Assembly: GCA_012518675.1 (NCBI GenBank)
Contig: JAAYRR010000032.1
Span: 1-40,836 of the forward strand
Direction of reading: 5' to 3'
Length of the DNA stretch: 40,836 bases
DNA from: Bacillota bacterium
GTDB taxonomy: Bacteria; Bacillota; Dethiobacteria; DTU022; UBA8154
Shown: positions 1 through 8,330 of the stretch, piece by piece
Layout: each line of letters starts with the position of its first letter
Numbering within the stretch: the stretch's first letter is position 1
Program-made: the position numbers and the translations under genes
Notes under the pieces: generated by a model
Told to the model about the DNA's origin: nothing
The model's input: only the letters and a program-made list of their open reading frames with translations
Database searches by the model: none

Positions 1-696
1 CGCCTGCCGGGGATCACCGGGGCCACCGGCCAGGACCAGCCCGTCCGGTTTAAGGCCTACAATGTCCTGTATAGGGAACCCGGCCGGGACGACGGTTAGG
101 CGGTAGCCTCCTTGGTGCAGCAGGTGCAGCAGCTTCAGCTGCAGGCCCAAATCCAAAACAACAAGGTGGGGGACACTGTGGTCATAGCTGTAGACCTTTG
201 GGGTGGTAACTGCAGAAACCAGATCCAGATCGGAAAGCAGGGGTGCTTTCCTTGTTTTTTCTAAAAGGATATTTTCAGGTGTATCTGCAGTGGTGATAAT
301 TCCCCGCAGGCTGCCTTTTTCCCGGATTAAACGTGCCAGGGCTCTGGTGTCGACCCCATCCATGGCGATAATGTTTTGTTCCTGCAGGTAGTCCCCCAAG
401 GACTTTACCGTTCGCCAGTTGCTGGGTGTCGGGCAGATTTCGCGCGCAATAAAGCCCCTTAAAAAGGGGCTGCGGGAGGCAAAATCTTCCTCATTAATAC
501 CATAATTACCCATTAGCGGGAAGGTCATCGTTAGGATGTGGCCGCAGGAGGCAGGATCGGTGATAATTTCCTGATAGCCAGTCATGCTTGTATTAAAAAC
601 AATTTCGCCAAGGGCTTCGCCCGCGGCTCCCCGGGAGATGCCTTTAAAAAGGGAACCGTCCTCCAGAACGAGCTTGGCTTTCAGAGTTGCACACAT
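1..696 (-). CDS. carA: Carbamoyl-phosphate synthase small subunit (partial, N-terminal part)
   Basis: Translating the minus strand from ATG at 696 gives an open frame of 232 codons running off the window edge; it is absent from the ORF track because it has no stop here. The start MCATLKAKLVLEDGS, the TGYQEIITDPA segment, the GVDTRALARLIREKG segment and the GGPGDP beginning of the class I glutaminase domain are typical of CarA. The protein supplies ammonia from glutamine for carbamoyl phosphate in pyrimidine and arginine synthesis. GGAGG lies 7 nt before the ATG. The catalytic Cys and His of the glutaminase lie beyond the window. The PyrR-type leader upstream indicates a pyrimidine role. carB is expected next but is not seen. 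Confidence 0.95.
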   Translation of the reverse strand, partial: MCATLKAKLVLEDGSLFKGISRGAAGEALGEIVFNTSMTGYQEIITDPASCGHILTMTFPLMGNYGINEEDFASRSPFLRGFIAREICPTPSNWRTVKSLGDYLQEQNIIAMDGVDTRALARLIREKGSLRGIITTADTPENILLEKTRKAPLLSDLDLVSAVTTPKVYSYDHSVPHLVVLDLGLQLKLLHLLHQGGYRLTVVPAGFPIQDIVGLKPDGLVLAGGPGDPRQA

Positions 697-734
697 TAAA
701 AAACCTCCTGACGCCGGAGTCGGCCCAGGAGGTT
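697..734 (-). terminator. Terminator-like hairpin overlapping the carA ribosome-binding site
   Basis: On the carA sense strand AACCTCCTG pairs with CAGGAGGTT (9 bp, with a further GC-rich pairing inside the loop) and is followed at once by six T and then AATG. The 3' arm is the carA Shine-Dalgarno sequence. The hairpin could therefore terminate transcription, block translation, or both. An upstream AGGTTA element can pair with the TAACCT arm, giving an alternative structure. Confidence 0.8.
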
Positions 735-772
735 AAAAGCCACCATTACATACGTAACCTGTTAACTCCTTT

Positions 773-790
773 CCAGCCTCTCCGGACTGG
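773..790 (-). promoter_or_regulatory. PyrR-binding loop in carA leader
   Basis: The sense strand reads CCAG TCCGGAGAGG CTGG and contains AGTCCGGAGAGGCT, matching the conserved PyrR anti-antiterminator loop (ARUCCNGNGAGGYU). Flanking CCTTT/AAAGG extends the stem. It lies about 40 nt upstream of the RBS-sequestering hairpin. The expected logic, known from other Firmicutes, is that PyrR-UMP stabilises this loop and lets the downstream hairpin form. Confidence 0.88.
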
Positions 791-817
791 TTTAAAGGAT
801 CTTATTACGTTCATCCT

Positions 818-846
818 ATTTTAGCAATTGCCGGTTTGGATGTCAA
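818..846 (-). promoter_or_regulatory. Sigma-A promoter of carA
   Basis: On the minus strand TTGACA (846-841) and TAAAAT (823-818) are separated by 17 nt, with an extended TGC before the -10. Predicted transcription starts near 811, giving a leader of about 115 nt that contains the PyrR loop. Confidence 0.85.
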
Positions 847-1023
847 TAAAAATATGCGCACTAAAAGAATTATTTCCTCCGGTAAAATTATATGATAAGA
901 TGTTAAAGGGCTGTATCGCCCGGCCTATGCTCATTTTTATTGGTTTTTACCTCCCCTGTACGGTTGTAAAACATCTTGTTATAAAACTAAGGCTACAAAA
1001 AGCATATTTTCCGGGGTGGTTTA

Positions 1024-1467
1024 ATGATCCAGCTCATTGGGGACGAGGTCGGCAAGCAATTACCTTATATTCTGGAGGAATCCAACCAAAGGTTGCGCCT
1101 TTTTGCAATCGGTGCCCGGGATTCGTCACTGCAGTCTTGGGTCTTGGGTAAGCGGCTGGCGGAAATTCTTTTTAAAAGTTATGCCTGTGAAGTTGAATGG
1201 GAACGGGAAGAAATTTTTGGCCTGTGGCTACTTTATGTGCCCCAACTTGATCTTTGGGGGACCGGGGATACTAAGGAAGAAGCTGTGGAAGATCTGGTTG
1301 CGGCAGCAGAAGACTACCGGGAAGTTTACCTGCAGTGTATTTCTTTCTATTTGAGCGCCGGGCGTGAAAAGCACCTGCCCTATGTGCTGCGCCTGGTACT
1401 GGCCGGGGATGACAAGGAAAAGATTAAAGCATTTTTGGGGTTACATAAACAGAAAGGCCGGGTATGA
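1024..1467 (+). CDS. HicB-like small protein of unknown function
   Basis: This is a 147-aa protein. The stretch LWGTGDTKEEAVEDLVAAAEDYREVY resembles the HicB/UPF0150 partial RNase-H-like fold, in which a glycine-containing strand is followed by EEA..DL helices. No HicA toxin is adjacent. ATG follows GGGGTGG by about 4 nt. The stop (1465-1467) lies 1 nt before the TTG start of the next gene, so translation is probably coupled. The assignment is to a fold only, and an unrelated fold is possible. Confidence 0.6.
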   Translation: MIQLIGDEVGKQLPYILEESNQRLRLFAIGARDSSLQSWVLGKRLAEILFKSYACEVEWEREEIFGLWLLYVPQLDLWGTGDTKEEAVEDLVAAAEDYREVYLQCISFYLSAGREKHLPYVLRLVLAGDDKEKIKAFLGLHKQKGRV

Positions 1468-1468
1468 A

Positions 1469-2182
1469 TTGAACCGCCTTGCACGCAAACGGTTATTGGC
1501 TACTGTAAAAAGAACCATGATCAAATACGCGATGCTGCAGGCCGGGGACCGGGTGGCTTTGGGTGTTTCCGGGGGCCGGGACAGCAGTGCCCTGCTTTAT
1601 ATCTTTTCCCGGATACAGTCCCAGGTTCCTTTTAAATTTTCCCTGCAGGCTGTTTACATCGATCTGGGTTGGGAAATGGATACTTCTCCTTTGGAAAACA
1701 TTTGTTCCCGCCTGCAGGTGCCCCTGCATCGCGAAAAGACATTGATCAGGAAAATTGTTTTTGATAAGCGCCGGGAAAAGAACCCTTGTTCCCTGTGCGC
1801 CAAACTACGGCGGGGAGCCCTCCACCAGGCTGCCCGGGACTTGGGTTGTAACCGGGTGGCCTTGGGGCACCATCTTGACGATCTGCTCCAGACCTATTTT
1901 TTAAACCTTATTTTTACAGGCAGAATGAAAACCTTTAAACCCACTACTTATCTTAACCGCCAGGATCTTTACCTGATCCGGCCATTAATTTACCTGCCCC
2001 AAAAAACGCTTTTTTCTTTGGCGCAGCAGGAAAACCTGCCGGCGATCAAAAATACCTGCCCGATGGCCGGGGAAACAAAAAGGCAGGAAATGAAGGAACT
2101 GGTAGATTGTATGGTGGCCCGCTATCCTTTTTTTTATGACAGGTTTATTACAGCGTTGGAAAAAAGCAGTTTCTGGCCTTGA
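1469..2182 (+). CDS. TtcA-family PP-loop ATPase (tRNA 2-thiocytidine-type tRNA thiolation protein)
   Basis: The PP-loop SGGRDSSALL near residue 34, CSLCAKLRRGAL (CxxC pair) and ALGHHLDDLLQT are hallmarks of TtcA proteins, which adenylate a tRNA base and use an Fe-S cluster held by CxxC plus a later Cys to insert sulfur. A candidate third Cys is in NTCPMAGE. The ORF track opens at 1364 inside the previous gene. TTG at 1469 is preferred because homology begins shortly after it and it directly follows the upstream stop; ATG at 1517 is a shorter alternative. Length is about 237 aa, shorter than E. coli TtcA. The exact modified base in this family branch is unknown. Confidence 0.8.
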   Translation: MNRLARKRLLATVKRTMIKYAMLQAGDRVALGVSGGRDSSALLYIFSRIQSQVPFKFSLQAVYIDLGWEMDTSPLENICSRLQVPLHREKTLIRKIVFDKRREKNPCSLCAKLRRGALHQAARDLGCNRVALGHHLDDLLQTYFLNLIFTGRMKTFKPTTYLNRQDLYLIRPLIYLPQKTLFSLAQQENLPAIKNTCPMAGETKRQEMKELVDCMVARYPFFYDRFITALEKSSFWP

Positions 2183-2274
2183 TTGTCGCCCCCTTGGCCG
2201 GTATGGCGGGAGTGAAGATAAAATAAGGTGAACATAGTGTAAATATATACCCAGGGAAAGGAGCAGTCAGCATC

Positions 2275-3006
2275 TTGTCACCAGAAAAATTGTGCCGGGA
2301 ATTAGTGGACTGGTTAAAGGATATGGTTTTTTCTTCAGGGGGCCGGGGGGGTATCTACGGTTTGAGCGGCGGCCTTGATTCTGCTGTGGTGGCGCTGTTG
2401 TGCAAAAGGGCTTTCGGTGCCGACTGCCTGGCGTTGATGATGCCCTGTTTCGGTCCAAAAACGGAACTGGAACATGCTGTTCTTCTTGCTGAAAAATTTG
2501 CAATACCTTATAAAATTGTAAATTTGGAAGGGGTCTTTACACAGCTGCTGCAGGCCTTAGAGGGGGAAAAAGGGCAAAAAGACCCCCAGAGCATGGCGGC
2601 GGTGAACATCAAACCCCGCCTGCGCATGACCTCCCTTTATTACTGGTCTGCACGTAAACATTATCGGGTGATCGGCACTGGCAATAAAAGTGAGATCCTT
2701 ACCGGCTATTTTACCAAACACGGTGATTCCGGGGTAGACTTGGAGCCGCTAGGCGATCTTTTAAAAGAAGAAGTGTGGACGCTGGCCGACTACTTGGGTG
2801 TTCCCCGGGAAATAACGGCTAAAAAACCCACAGCCGGCCTCTGGAAAGGGCAGACAGATGAGGTTGAAATGGGTTTTTCTTACAAAGAACTGGACAGCTG
2901 TTTAAGAGGGGAACAAACAGAACCTGCCCTGCAGGAAAAAATTGCTGCCTTGCAGCAGGCCAGTGCCCATAAACGGACAATGCCGCCAATTTTTTTGCGG
3001 AAATAG
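2275..3006 (+). CDS. nadE: NAD+ synthase, NH3-dependent
   Basis: This 243-aa protein makes NAD from deamido-NAD, ATP and ammonia in the cytoplasm. YGLSGGLDSAVVALL is the N-type ATP pyrophosphatase P-loop, GTGNKSEILTGYFTKHGDSGVDLEPLGDL is the NadE signature, and the KR..PP C-terminal segment fits. There is no nitrilase/glutaminase domain, so it is the short ammonia-using form. The start is TTG with AAAGGAG about 11 nt upstream. It lies 92 nt after the TtcA-like gene on the same strand. Confidence 0.92.
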   Translation: MSPEKLCRELVDWLKDMVFSSGGRGGIYGLSGGLDSAVVALLCKRAFGADCLALMMPCFGPKTELEHAVLLAEKFAIPYKIVNLEGVFTQLLQALEGEKGQKDPQSMAAVNIKPRLRMTSLYYWSARKHYRVIGTGNKSEILTGYFTKHGDSGVDLEPLGDLLKEEVWTLADYLGVPREITAKKPTAGLWKGQTDEVEMGFSYKELDSCLRGEQTEPALQEKIAALQQASAHKRTMPPIFLRK

Positions 3007-3065
3007 TTTTGAAGAATTAAACAACGGGGCCGGCTAATCGCGCCGTTGCCCCACAGGGGGCTGCT

Positions 3066-3085
3066 GCCCCCGGAAAACCGGGGGC
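3066..3085. terminator. GC-rich hairpin after nadE
   Basis: A perfect inverted repeat, GCCCCCGG AAAA CCGGGGGC, lies 60 nt after the nadE stop. No T-run follows, so termination is only a possibility. Confidence 0.4.
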
Positions 3086-3191
3086 AAACTGTATTAGCCT
3101 TGGGAAAGGGCTTGGGAAATTTAAAAGGGTTTGCTGCCGTCCCCGGGGCTAAGCAGGCCGCGCCGCCCTTTACCGCAAAGGGGATGGTCGC

Positions 3192-3214
3192 AAAAAGGGG
3201 TGCAGGCCCCTTTT
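3192..3214 (-). terminator. Rho-independent terminator of galT
   Basis: Reading the minus strand, AAAAGGGG CCTGCA CCCCTTTTT forms an 8-bp stem with a 6-nt loop, ending in five T. It begins 16 nt after the galT stop. Confidence 0.75.
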
Positions 3215-3229
3215 GCCTGGAAAAACCGC

Positions 3230-4279
3230 CTATTTTTCTCCTTTCCCCCAAAGCTCCCGCAGCTCTGCACATTGGGTTTCCGGACGGATGACGGTCACGG
3301 GTTCCTGCAGGCTCATCTGCATGGCGTTAATGTCCGACGGTTTTTCCTGCGGGTTCAAATAGGTCCGGGGAACAAAGCGGGCATGCAGGGAAAAATATTT
3401 TTCTGCCTCCCCTACAGGGGCAAAAAACAGCCCCATATTAAAACTGGCGATGCCCATTTCCTCAAAATAGGCAAACAGGCGCTGTAGGCCGGCTACCAGA
3501 TCTTGCAGCGTATCCTCCTGGCAATCAGCGATCGTCTTGACTTCGGGGAAAACAACCATAAATTCCCCCAAAAGACCCTGGGGGACAAAAGGGGTTAACC
3601 AGTGTCCCGCCCCTGTGCTGCCGATAAAGCGTTTCCCTAATTTTTTCTCTACAGCGCAAAGTTCCTGCCAGTAATTTTTGCCATGTTCCCTGTAAAAATT
3701 TTGGCTGTGTTCCAAGGTTTTGCGGTAAAGATTACCCGGAAAGCCCGTAACGATAATCTGCAGGTGAGGGTGGACAAGCCCCCCTCCGGAGGGAGGCATA
3801 TAGTTCCAGATGATTAGTTGGTAAGGCAGGCGGCCGTTTTCCCGGGCGGCGGCCCGGCGGGCAAAATCCAGGCCGGCAACCAGGGCGTCCTTTAAAAGTG
3901 GGGTTGTCATTTTTTCCAAGGGAACAATATGCGCCCTGCTCATTACAGCCAAAGCGCTGTATTGATCGTAAGGGGCGATATTGGGAATAATCGTCGTCTG
4001 GCCTCTTTTAAGCCGGCCTTCCGGTATAAACTGCGGGGGATATTGGGGGGTAACCTTTGCCAAATTTTCCGGGCAGAAAGGGCAGCGGCTGCGGTTTTCA
4101 GGGGTATCCCAGGCCAAAAAATCTTCCTTTTGCATCCTAATCACGCCAAAATGAGCCAGCCTGCCGCTTTCACCCGTCAAGGGATCGGTGCGTATTTCCG
4201 TTTCGATCTTTTGGGGGCGGAAGTCCTCCCGGGGATCCAGCAGGTCTGTATAAACTACCTCTTTATTAAATTTTAGCAT
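3230..4279 (-). CDS. galT: Galactose-1-phosphate uridylyltransferase family protein (HIT superfamily)
   Basis: The protein has about 349 aa. RCPFCPENLAKVTP matches the N-terminal GalT metal-site Cys pair. GGGLVHPHLQIIVTG is the HPHxQ active-site motif that carries the uridylyl or adenylyl group in this family. The family moves a nucleotidyl group onto galactose-1-phosphate (Leloir pathway), but distant members act on other sugar phosphates or as ADP-dependent phosphorylases. No galK or galE is nearby, so the substrate is open. ATG at 4279 is preferred because GGAAAGG lies 9 nt before it; the track start 4300 has no usable RBS. The gene stands alone with its own terminator. Confidence 0.82.
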   Translation of the reverse strand: MLKFNKEVVYTDLLDPREDFRPQKIETEIRTDPLTGESGRLAHFGVIRMQKEDFLAWDTPENRSRCPFCPENLAKVTPQYPPQFIPEGRLKRGQTTIIPNIAPYDQYSALAVMSRAHIVPLEKMTTPLLKDALVAGLDFARRAAARENGRLPYQLIIWNYMPPSGGGLVHPHLQIIVTGFPGNLYRKTLEHSQNFYREHGKNYWQELCAVEKKLGKRFIGSTGAGHWLTPFVPQGLLGEFMVVFPEVKTIADCQEDTLQDLVAGLQRLFAYFEEMGIASFNMGLFFAPVGEAEKYFSLHARFVPRTYLNPQEKPSDINAMQMSLQEPVTVIRPETQCAELRELWGKGEK

Positions 4280-4359
4280 GGCATTCATCCTTTCCAGCAT
4301 AAACCTTCGAAGCCAAGAGTCAAGACTCTTTATTATTTTAATATTCTTTACAAAGGGCG

Positions 4360-4397
4360 GGATTCCTGTTGGAATCCGCGCCGGTTTGGAATATAAT
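4360..4397 (+). promoter_or_regulatory. Sigma-A-like promoter with overlapping dyad, upstream of tig
   Basis: TTGGAA (4369-4374), a 17-nt spacer and TATAAT (4392-4397) form a good promoter directed at tig. The -35 lies within GGATTCC TGTT GGAATCC (4360-4377), a perfect inverted repeat that could be an operator. Confidence 0.55.
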
Positions 4398-4528
4398 ATA
4401 AGTATACAGGCAAATGCAGCAGCAATAAAGGCTGGGAACAGCGTTTTGTTTTCAGCCGGGGGATTGCACGAACCGGGTATTAGTCCTTAATTGCTTGCAA
4501 ATGGGAGTAAAATCTCTAATCTTGCTTA

Positions 4529-4557
4529 TTGCCTGCCGGGGTTGGATGTGCTAAAAT
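4529..4557 (+). promoter_or_regulatory. Second sigma-A promoter of tig-clpP-clpX
   Basis: TTGCCT, a 17-nt spacer and TAAAAT, with extended TGC before the -10. Predicted start is near 4565, leaving a leader of about 220 nt. Confidence 0.65.
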
Positions 4558-4695
4558 GTAATAAAGTTCTGGAAATATTGCTGTATATTTTTAGCAGTCG
4601 CCTTGGCGACATCTTTTATTTCTTGGGCTTGAAATTATCGTGGCCTTGTGGTAAATAAAAGTTGGGGCCGGGAAATAGGTGTCTAGCCAGGCCGC

Positions 4696-4720
4696 GCCGG
4701 CAGCCTTTATAACTGCCGGC
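4696..4720 (+). other. Hairpin in tig leader
   Basis: GCCGGCAG and CTGCCGGC pair around a 9-nt loop, with a smaller hairpin (GTCGCC/GGCGAC, 4597-4610) upstream. No T-run follows either. The rest of the 4280-4782 gap is AT-rich promoter DNA with no gene seen. Confidence 0.5.
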
Positions 4721-4782
4721 CGGGCGATCCGGCAACACCAAAGGCCAAGTTTCTGCTAAATTCATGGAGGTGGGCATAATAA

Positions 4783-6201
4783 GTGTACAGGTGGGAAAAA
4801 ATAGACAACAATAAAGTCCGTATGGAAATTGAAATTCCCGATACAGAAGTCAATGCTGCCCTGGATCAGGCTTATCGCAAGGTTGTAAAGGGGATTAACC
4901 TGCCGGGTTTCCGTAAGGGAAAGGTGCCGCGCAGGGTGTTGGAATCACGTTTTGGACCAGAAATTCTTTATGAAGAAGCATTGGAAATACTGGTTAACCC
5001 CGGCTACAGCAAAGCGGTAAAGGAATGTCAGTTGGAACCGATCGACCAGCCCGAATTTGAGCTGGTGCAGATTGAAAAAGATAAACCGCTTATCTTTAAG
5101 GTTACCGTTGACGTCAAGCCTGAAGTTGAGCTGTGTGATTATAAAGGAATTACTGTTGAACATGTCAGGGAAGAGGTTACCCCTGAAGATATGGAACGGT
5201 ACCTGGAATCCCTGCTTGAACAACATGCCCGCCTGGTTACTGTGGAGGATGCAGAACTGCAGGAAAAAGATCTGGCCGTGTTAGATTTTGAGGGTAAAAT
5301 TGACGGTAACCCCTTTGAAGGCGGTGTATCAGAAAACTATTCCCTGGAGATCGGATCGCATACTTTTATCCCGGGTTTTGAGGAACAGCTTTTGGGCGCC
5401 CGCAAGGATGAAAAAAGGGAAGTGAAGGCCACTTTCCCGGAAGATTATTTTCGTGAAGAACTGGCGGGTAAGGAGGCGGTTTTTGAAGTATTGATCAAAG
5501 AAATTAAAAGGCCGCAGCTACCGGAGTTAAACGACGATTTTGTCCAGGAGCTGACAGAGGAGTTTTCCACGTTGGAGGAATTCAAAGCTGATGTGGAACA
5601 GAAACTCAAAACGTCGCTGGAACACAGGCAAAAGGTGGCGTTGGAAAGTAAAATAATCGAAAAAGCTGCTGAAAATTCCAAGGTGGATGTGCCGGAAGTG
5701 TTAATTGAAAGAGAACTGGAGGCTTCCTTAGCAGAATTTGAATATTATCTGCGTATGCAGGGCCTTGATTTGGAAAGATACGGGGAACTGCTGGAGGGGG
5801 GCCTGGAAGAACTAAAAAAAGAACGCCGGGTAGATGCTACCAAACATGCCCGGGCAAATCTGGTTCTGGATGCCATTATCAAGCAGGAAGGCATTACGGC
5901 TTCTGAAGAAGAAATTGAAAAACAGATCCGGGAGATTGCTGACCGGCAGGAGGTTGACGTAGCCGGTATTAAGGAACAGTTTTCCAAACAGGGGCGTCTG
6001 GATATTATGGCGCATGAAATTCGTTACCGTAAAGTGATTGACCTGTTGGTTAAACATGCAAACGTGATCGAGGTTGAAAAGGCTGCTGCAGAAGAAGAGG
6101 CAACAGATGAAAAGGATACAGTAGCGGCCCGCGAAACAGAGGCAGATGCGCAGGCAGGGGCTTTCCCGGCTGAGAATAGTCCTGAAAAGCCGGAGGCCTG
6201 A
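4783..6201 (+). CDS. tig: Trigger factor (ribosome-associated chaperone / prolyl isomerase)
   Basis: The protein has 472 aa. GFRKGKVPRRVLE near residue 45 is the ribosome-binding signature of the N-terminal domain. The central FKBP-type domain (about 150-245) includes LDFEGKIDGNPFEGG and IPGFEEQLLGA. The rest is the helical C-terminal chaperone domain. It binds nascent chains at the ribosome exit tunnel. The start is GTG with GGAGGTG about 12 nt upstream. The last 40 residues are a low-complexity Glu/Ala tail beyond the usual end. It heads the tig-clpP-clpX set. Confidence 0.96.
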   Translation: MYRWEKIDNNKVRMEIEIPDTEVNAALDQAYRKVVKGINLPGFRKGKVPRRVLESRFGPEILYEEALEILVNPGYSKAVKECQLEPIDQPEFELVQIEKDKPLIFKVTVDVKPEVELCDYKGITVEHVREEVTPEDMERYLESLLEQHARLVTVEDAELQEKDLAVLDFEGKIDGNPFEGGVSENYSLEIGSHTFIPGFEEQLLGARKDEKREVKATFPEDYFREELAGKEAVFEVLIKEIKRPQLPELNDDFVQELTEEFSTLEEFKADVEQKLKTSLEHRQKVALESKIIEKAAENSKVDVPEVLIERELEASLAEFEYYLRMQGLDLERYGELLEGGLEELKKERRVDATKHARANLVLDAIIKQEGITASEEEIEKQIREIADRQEVDVAGIKEQFSKQGRLDIMAHEIRYRKVIDLLVKHANVIEVEKAAAEEEATDEKDTVAARETEADAQAGAFPAENSPEKPEA

Positions 6202-6290
6202 CTGCCAACAGCCCGGCAAACAAATAGTTAGTTGTAAAACGGAATAGGGCAGGCTATAATATGGTTACTATTTCCAGAAGGGATGGAAAA

Positions 6291-6908
6291 ATGGAAGCGA
6301 ATAAAAATCTGATGCAGTTGGTTCCAATGGTCGTTGAACAAACAAGCCGTGGGGAAAGAGCGTACGATATTTACTCCCGGCTGTTAAAAGACAGGATTAT
6401 TTTTATTGGCACACCCGTTAACGATGTAATTGCCAATCTGATTATTGCCCAATTGCTGTTTTTGGAATCGGAAGATCCTGATAAAGATATTAACCTTTAT
6501 ATCAATACACCAGGCGGGGAAGTTTATTCCGGGATGGCTATCTATGATACCATTCAATATATCAAACCGGATGTTTCGACAATTTGTGTCGGTCTGGCTG
6601 CCAGTTTGGGAGCAGTCCTCTTGGCAGCAGGGACCAAAGGAAAACGTTTTGCACTCCCCAATTCACGCATTATGGTGCACCAACCCTTAGGGGGCGCCCG
6701 GGGGCAGGCTGTAGATATTGAAATTCATGCCCGGGAAATTTTACGCATCAGGGAAAGCCTGAACAGGATTCTTTCCCGGCATACCGGGCAGCCGGAAGAG
6801 CGTATCGCCAAGGATACGGATCGGGATTTTTTCATGTCTGCTGAGGCAGCGGTTGAATATGGCCTGGTGGATGCTGTCTTGGAGAAAAGGGAACTCGCAA
6901 AGAGGTGA
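6291..6908 (+). CDS. clpP: ATP-dependent Clp protease proteolytic subunit
   Basis: The protein has 205 aa. [30 protein letters not shown] is the ClpP N-terminus. The catalytic Ser is in [14 protein letters not shown], the His in [11 protein letters not shown] and the Asp in [14 protein letters not shown]. It forms the barrel peptidase that works with ClpX, whose gene starts 6 nt downstream. The track start 6261 lacks a good RBS; ATG at 6291 has AAGGG 8-9 nt upstream. ATG at 6312 is also possible. Confidence 0.96.
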   Translation: MEANKNLMQLVPMVVEQTSRGERAYDIYSRLLKDRIIFIGTPVNDVIANLIIAQLLFLESEDPDKDINLYINTPGGEVYSGMAIYDTIQYIKPDVSTICVGLAASLGAVLLAAGTKGKRFALPNSRIMVHQPLGGARGQAVDIEIHAREILRIRESLNRILSRHTGQPEERIAKDTDRDFFMSAEAAVEYGLVDAVLEKRELAKR

Positions 6909-6914
6909 GAAAAG

Positions 6915-8177
6915 ATGTTTAAGTTCAGTGATGAAAAGGGTCAGCTCAAGTGTTCCTTTTGTAGTAAAAGCCAGGAACAGGTCCGTAAACTGGTGGCCGG
7001 CCCGGGCGTTTATATCTGTGACGAATGCATTGAGCTTTGTAACGAAATCATCGAAGAAGAGTTGGGTGATGATTTTGAATTGAACCTGGTGGACTTGCCT
7101 AAACCGGCAGAAATACACGAAGTTCTCAATAAATATGTGATCGGGCAGGATGATGCCAAAAAAACACTGTCTGTGGCTGTCTACAATCACTACAAGCGGG
7201 TTAATGCTTCACAAAAGGTTGATGATGTCGAATTACAAAAGAGTAATATCGTCCTCATCGGGCCGACAGGGGTGGGAAAAACACTGCTGGCCCAAACCCT
7301 GGCACGTCTTCTTAACGTTCCCTTTGCTATTGCCGATGCCACATCGCTTACAGAGGCCGGCTACGTGGGGGAGGATGTGGAAAACATCCTTTTGAAATTG
7401 ATCCAATCAGCCGACTACGATCTGGAAAAGGCGGAAAAAGGGATCGTTTATATCGACGAATTTGACAAGATTGCCCGCAAGAGTGAAAACCCCTCCATTA
7501 CCAGGGACGTTTCCGGTGAAGGGGTACAGCAGGCTCTTTTAAAGATACTGGAAGGGACAATGGCCAGCGTTCCCCCCCAAGGGGGGCGCAAGCATCCCCA
7601 TCAGGAATTTATGCAGATCGATACTACTAACATTCTATTTATTTGCGGCGGTGCTTTCGATGGCCTGGAAAAAATAATTCTTAAGCGCACCGGTGCCGGG
7701 GGAATGGGCTTTGGCGCCGATATCCGGCCCAAGCTTGACCTAAAAATAGGCGACATTTTGCGCAAGGTGCACCCGGAAGACCTGATCAAATATGGTCTGA
7801 TCCCGGAATGTGTCGGGCGTCTGCAGGTTGTTGCCGTCCTGGATCTCTTGGACCGGGATTCCCTGGTCAGGATTTTAACAGAGCCGGTGAATGCCCTTGT
7901 TAAACAGTATAAGAAAATGTTTGAACTGGACGGCGTACAGCTGGAATTTAAGGAAGGCTCTTTGGAGGCTATTGCCGACGAGGCCACACGGCACAAAACA
8001 GGTGCCCGCGGGTTGCGCAGTATCATGGAAGGGTTTTTGTTGGATATTATGTATGAAATACCCTCCCGGGAAGACATCGACAAATGTATTATCACCCCCG
8101 GGGTGGTTCGCAAGGAAGAAAAACCACGGCTTCTAACCTCTGGAAAAAGGCAAAAAAAAGAGGTTTCAGCGTCCTAG
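6915..8177 (+). CDS. clpX: ATP-dependent Clp protease ATP-binding subunit ClpX
   Basis: The protein has 420 aa. The N-terminal zinc-binding domain has CSFC and CDECIELC (residues about 13-41). The AAA+ domain has Walker A GPTGVGKT near 118, Walker [11 protein letters not shown], the pore-loop region GYVGEDVE and sensor 2 in [11 protein letters not shown]. It unfolds tagged proteins into ClpP. The RBS GAGGTGAG is close to the ATG. The C-terminal tail is basic and short. A strong terminator follows. Confidence 0.97.
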   Translation: MFKFSDEKGQLKCSFCSKSQEQVRKLVAGPGVYICDECIELCNEIIEEELGDDFELNLVDLPKPAEIHEVLNKYVIGQDDAKKTLSVAVYNHYKRVNASQKVDDVELQKSNIVLIGPTGVGKTLLAQTLARLLNVPFAIADATSLTEAGYVGEDVENILLKLIQSADYDLEKAEKGIVYIDEFDKIARKSENPSITRDVSGEGVQQALLKILEGTMASVPPQGGRKHPHQEFMQIDTTNILFICGGAFDGLEKIILKRTGAGGMGFGADIRPKLDLKIGDILRKVHPEDLIKYGLIPECVGRLQVVAVLDLLDRDSLVRILTEPVNALVKQYKKMFELDGVQLEFKEGSLEAIADEATRHKTGARGLRSIMEGFLLDIMYEIPSREDIDKCIITPGVVRKEEKPRLLTSGKRQKKEVSAS

Positions 8178-8183
8178 CCTGCT

Positions 8184-8216
8184 AGGGTGGCCGCCGACGG
8201 TGGCCACCCTTTTTTT
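8184..8216 (+). terminator. Rho-independent terminator after clpX
   Basis: GGGTGGCC and GGCCACCC pair around a 9-nt loop and are followed by seven T, directly after the clpX stop. Confidence 0.92.
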
Positions 8217-8299
8217 GCAGCAAGCCAATTTTTAAGGTTTTATCTGCCCGGGATGGTTTATTTACCTCTTTCTCAGGAAATAATAGTGATAGATCTATA

Positions 8300-8314
8300 T
8301 CAGGTTTAACCTGA
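8300..8314. promoter_or_regulatory. Perfect 15-bp palindrome upstream of lonB
   Basis: TCAGGTT T AACCTGA lies immediately before the lonB RBS. An outer TCTCAGG/CCTGAGA repeat overlaps it. It could be an operator or an RNA hairpin near the start. I could not place a convincing promoter between the clpX terminator and this site. Confidence 0.5.
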
Positions 8315-8330
8315 GAAGGAGGGAGGAGCA

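Noticed and set aside
1024-1467. HicAB toxin-antitoxin module
   Set aside because: No HicA-like small basic partner is found on either side.
4597-4610. Shared GGCGACATYTTTTAT-like stretch at 4605 and 39601 as a repeat family
   Set aside because: The match is about 15 nt and imperfect, which could arise by chance.
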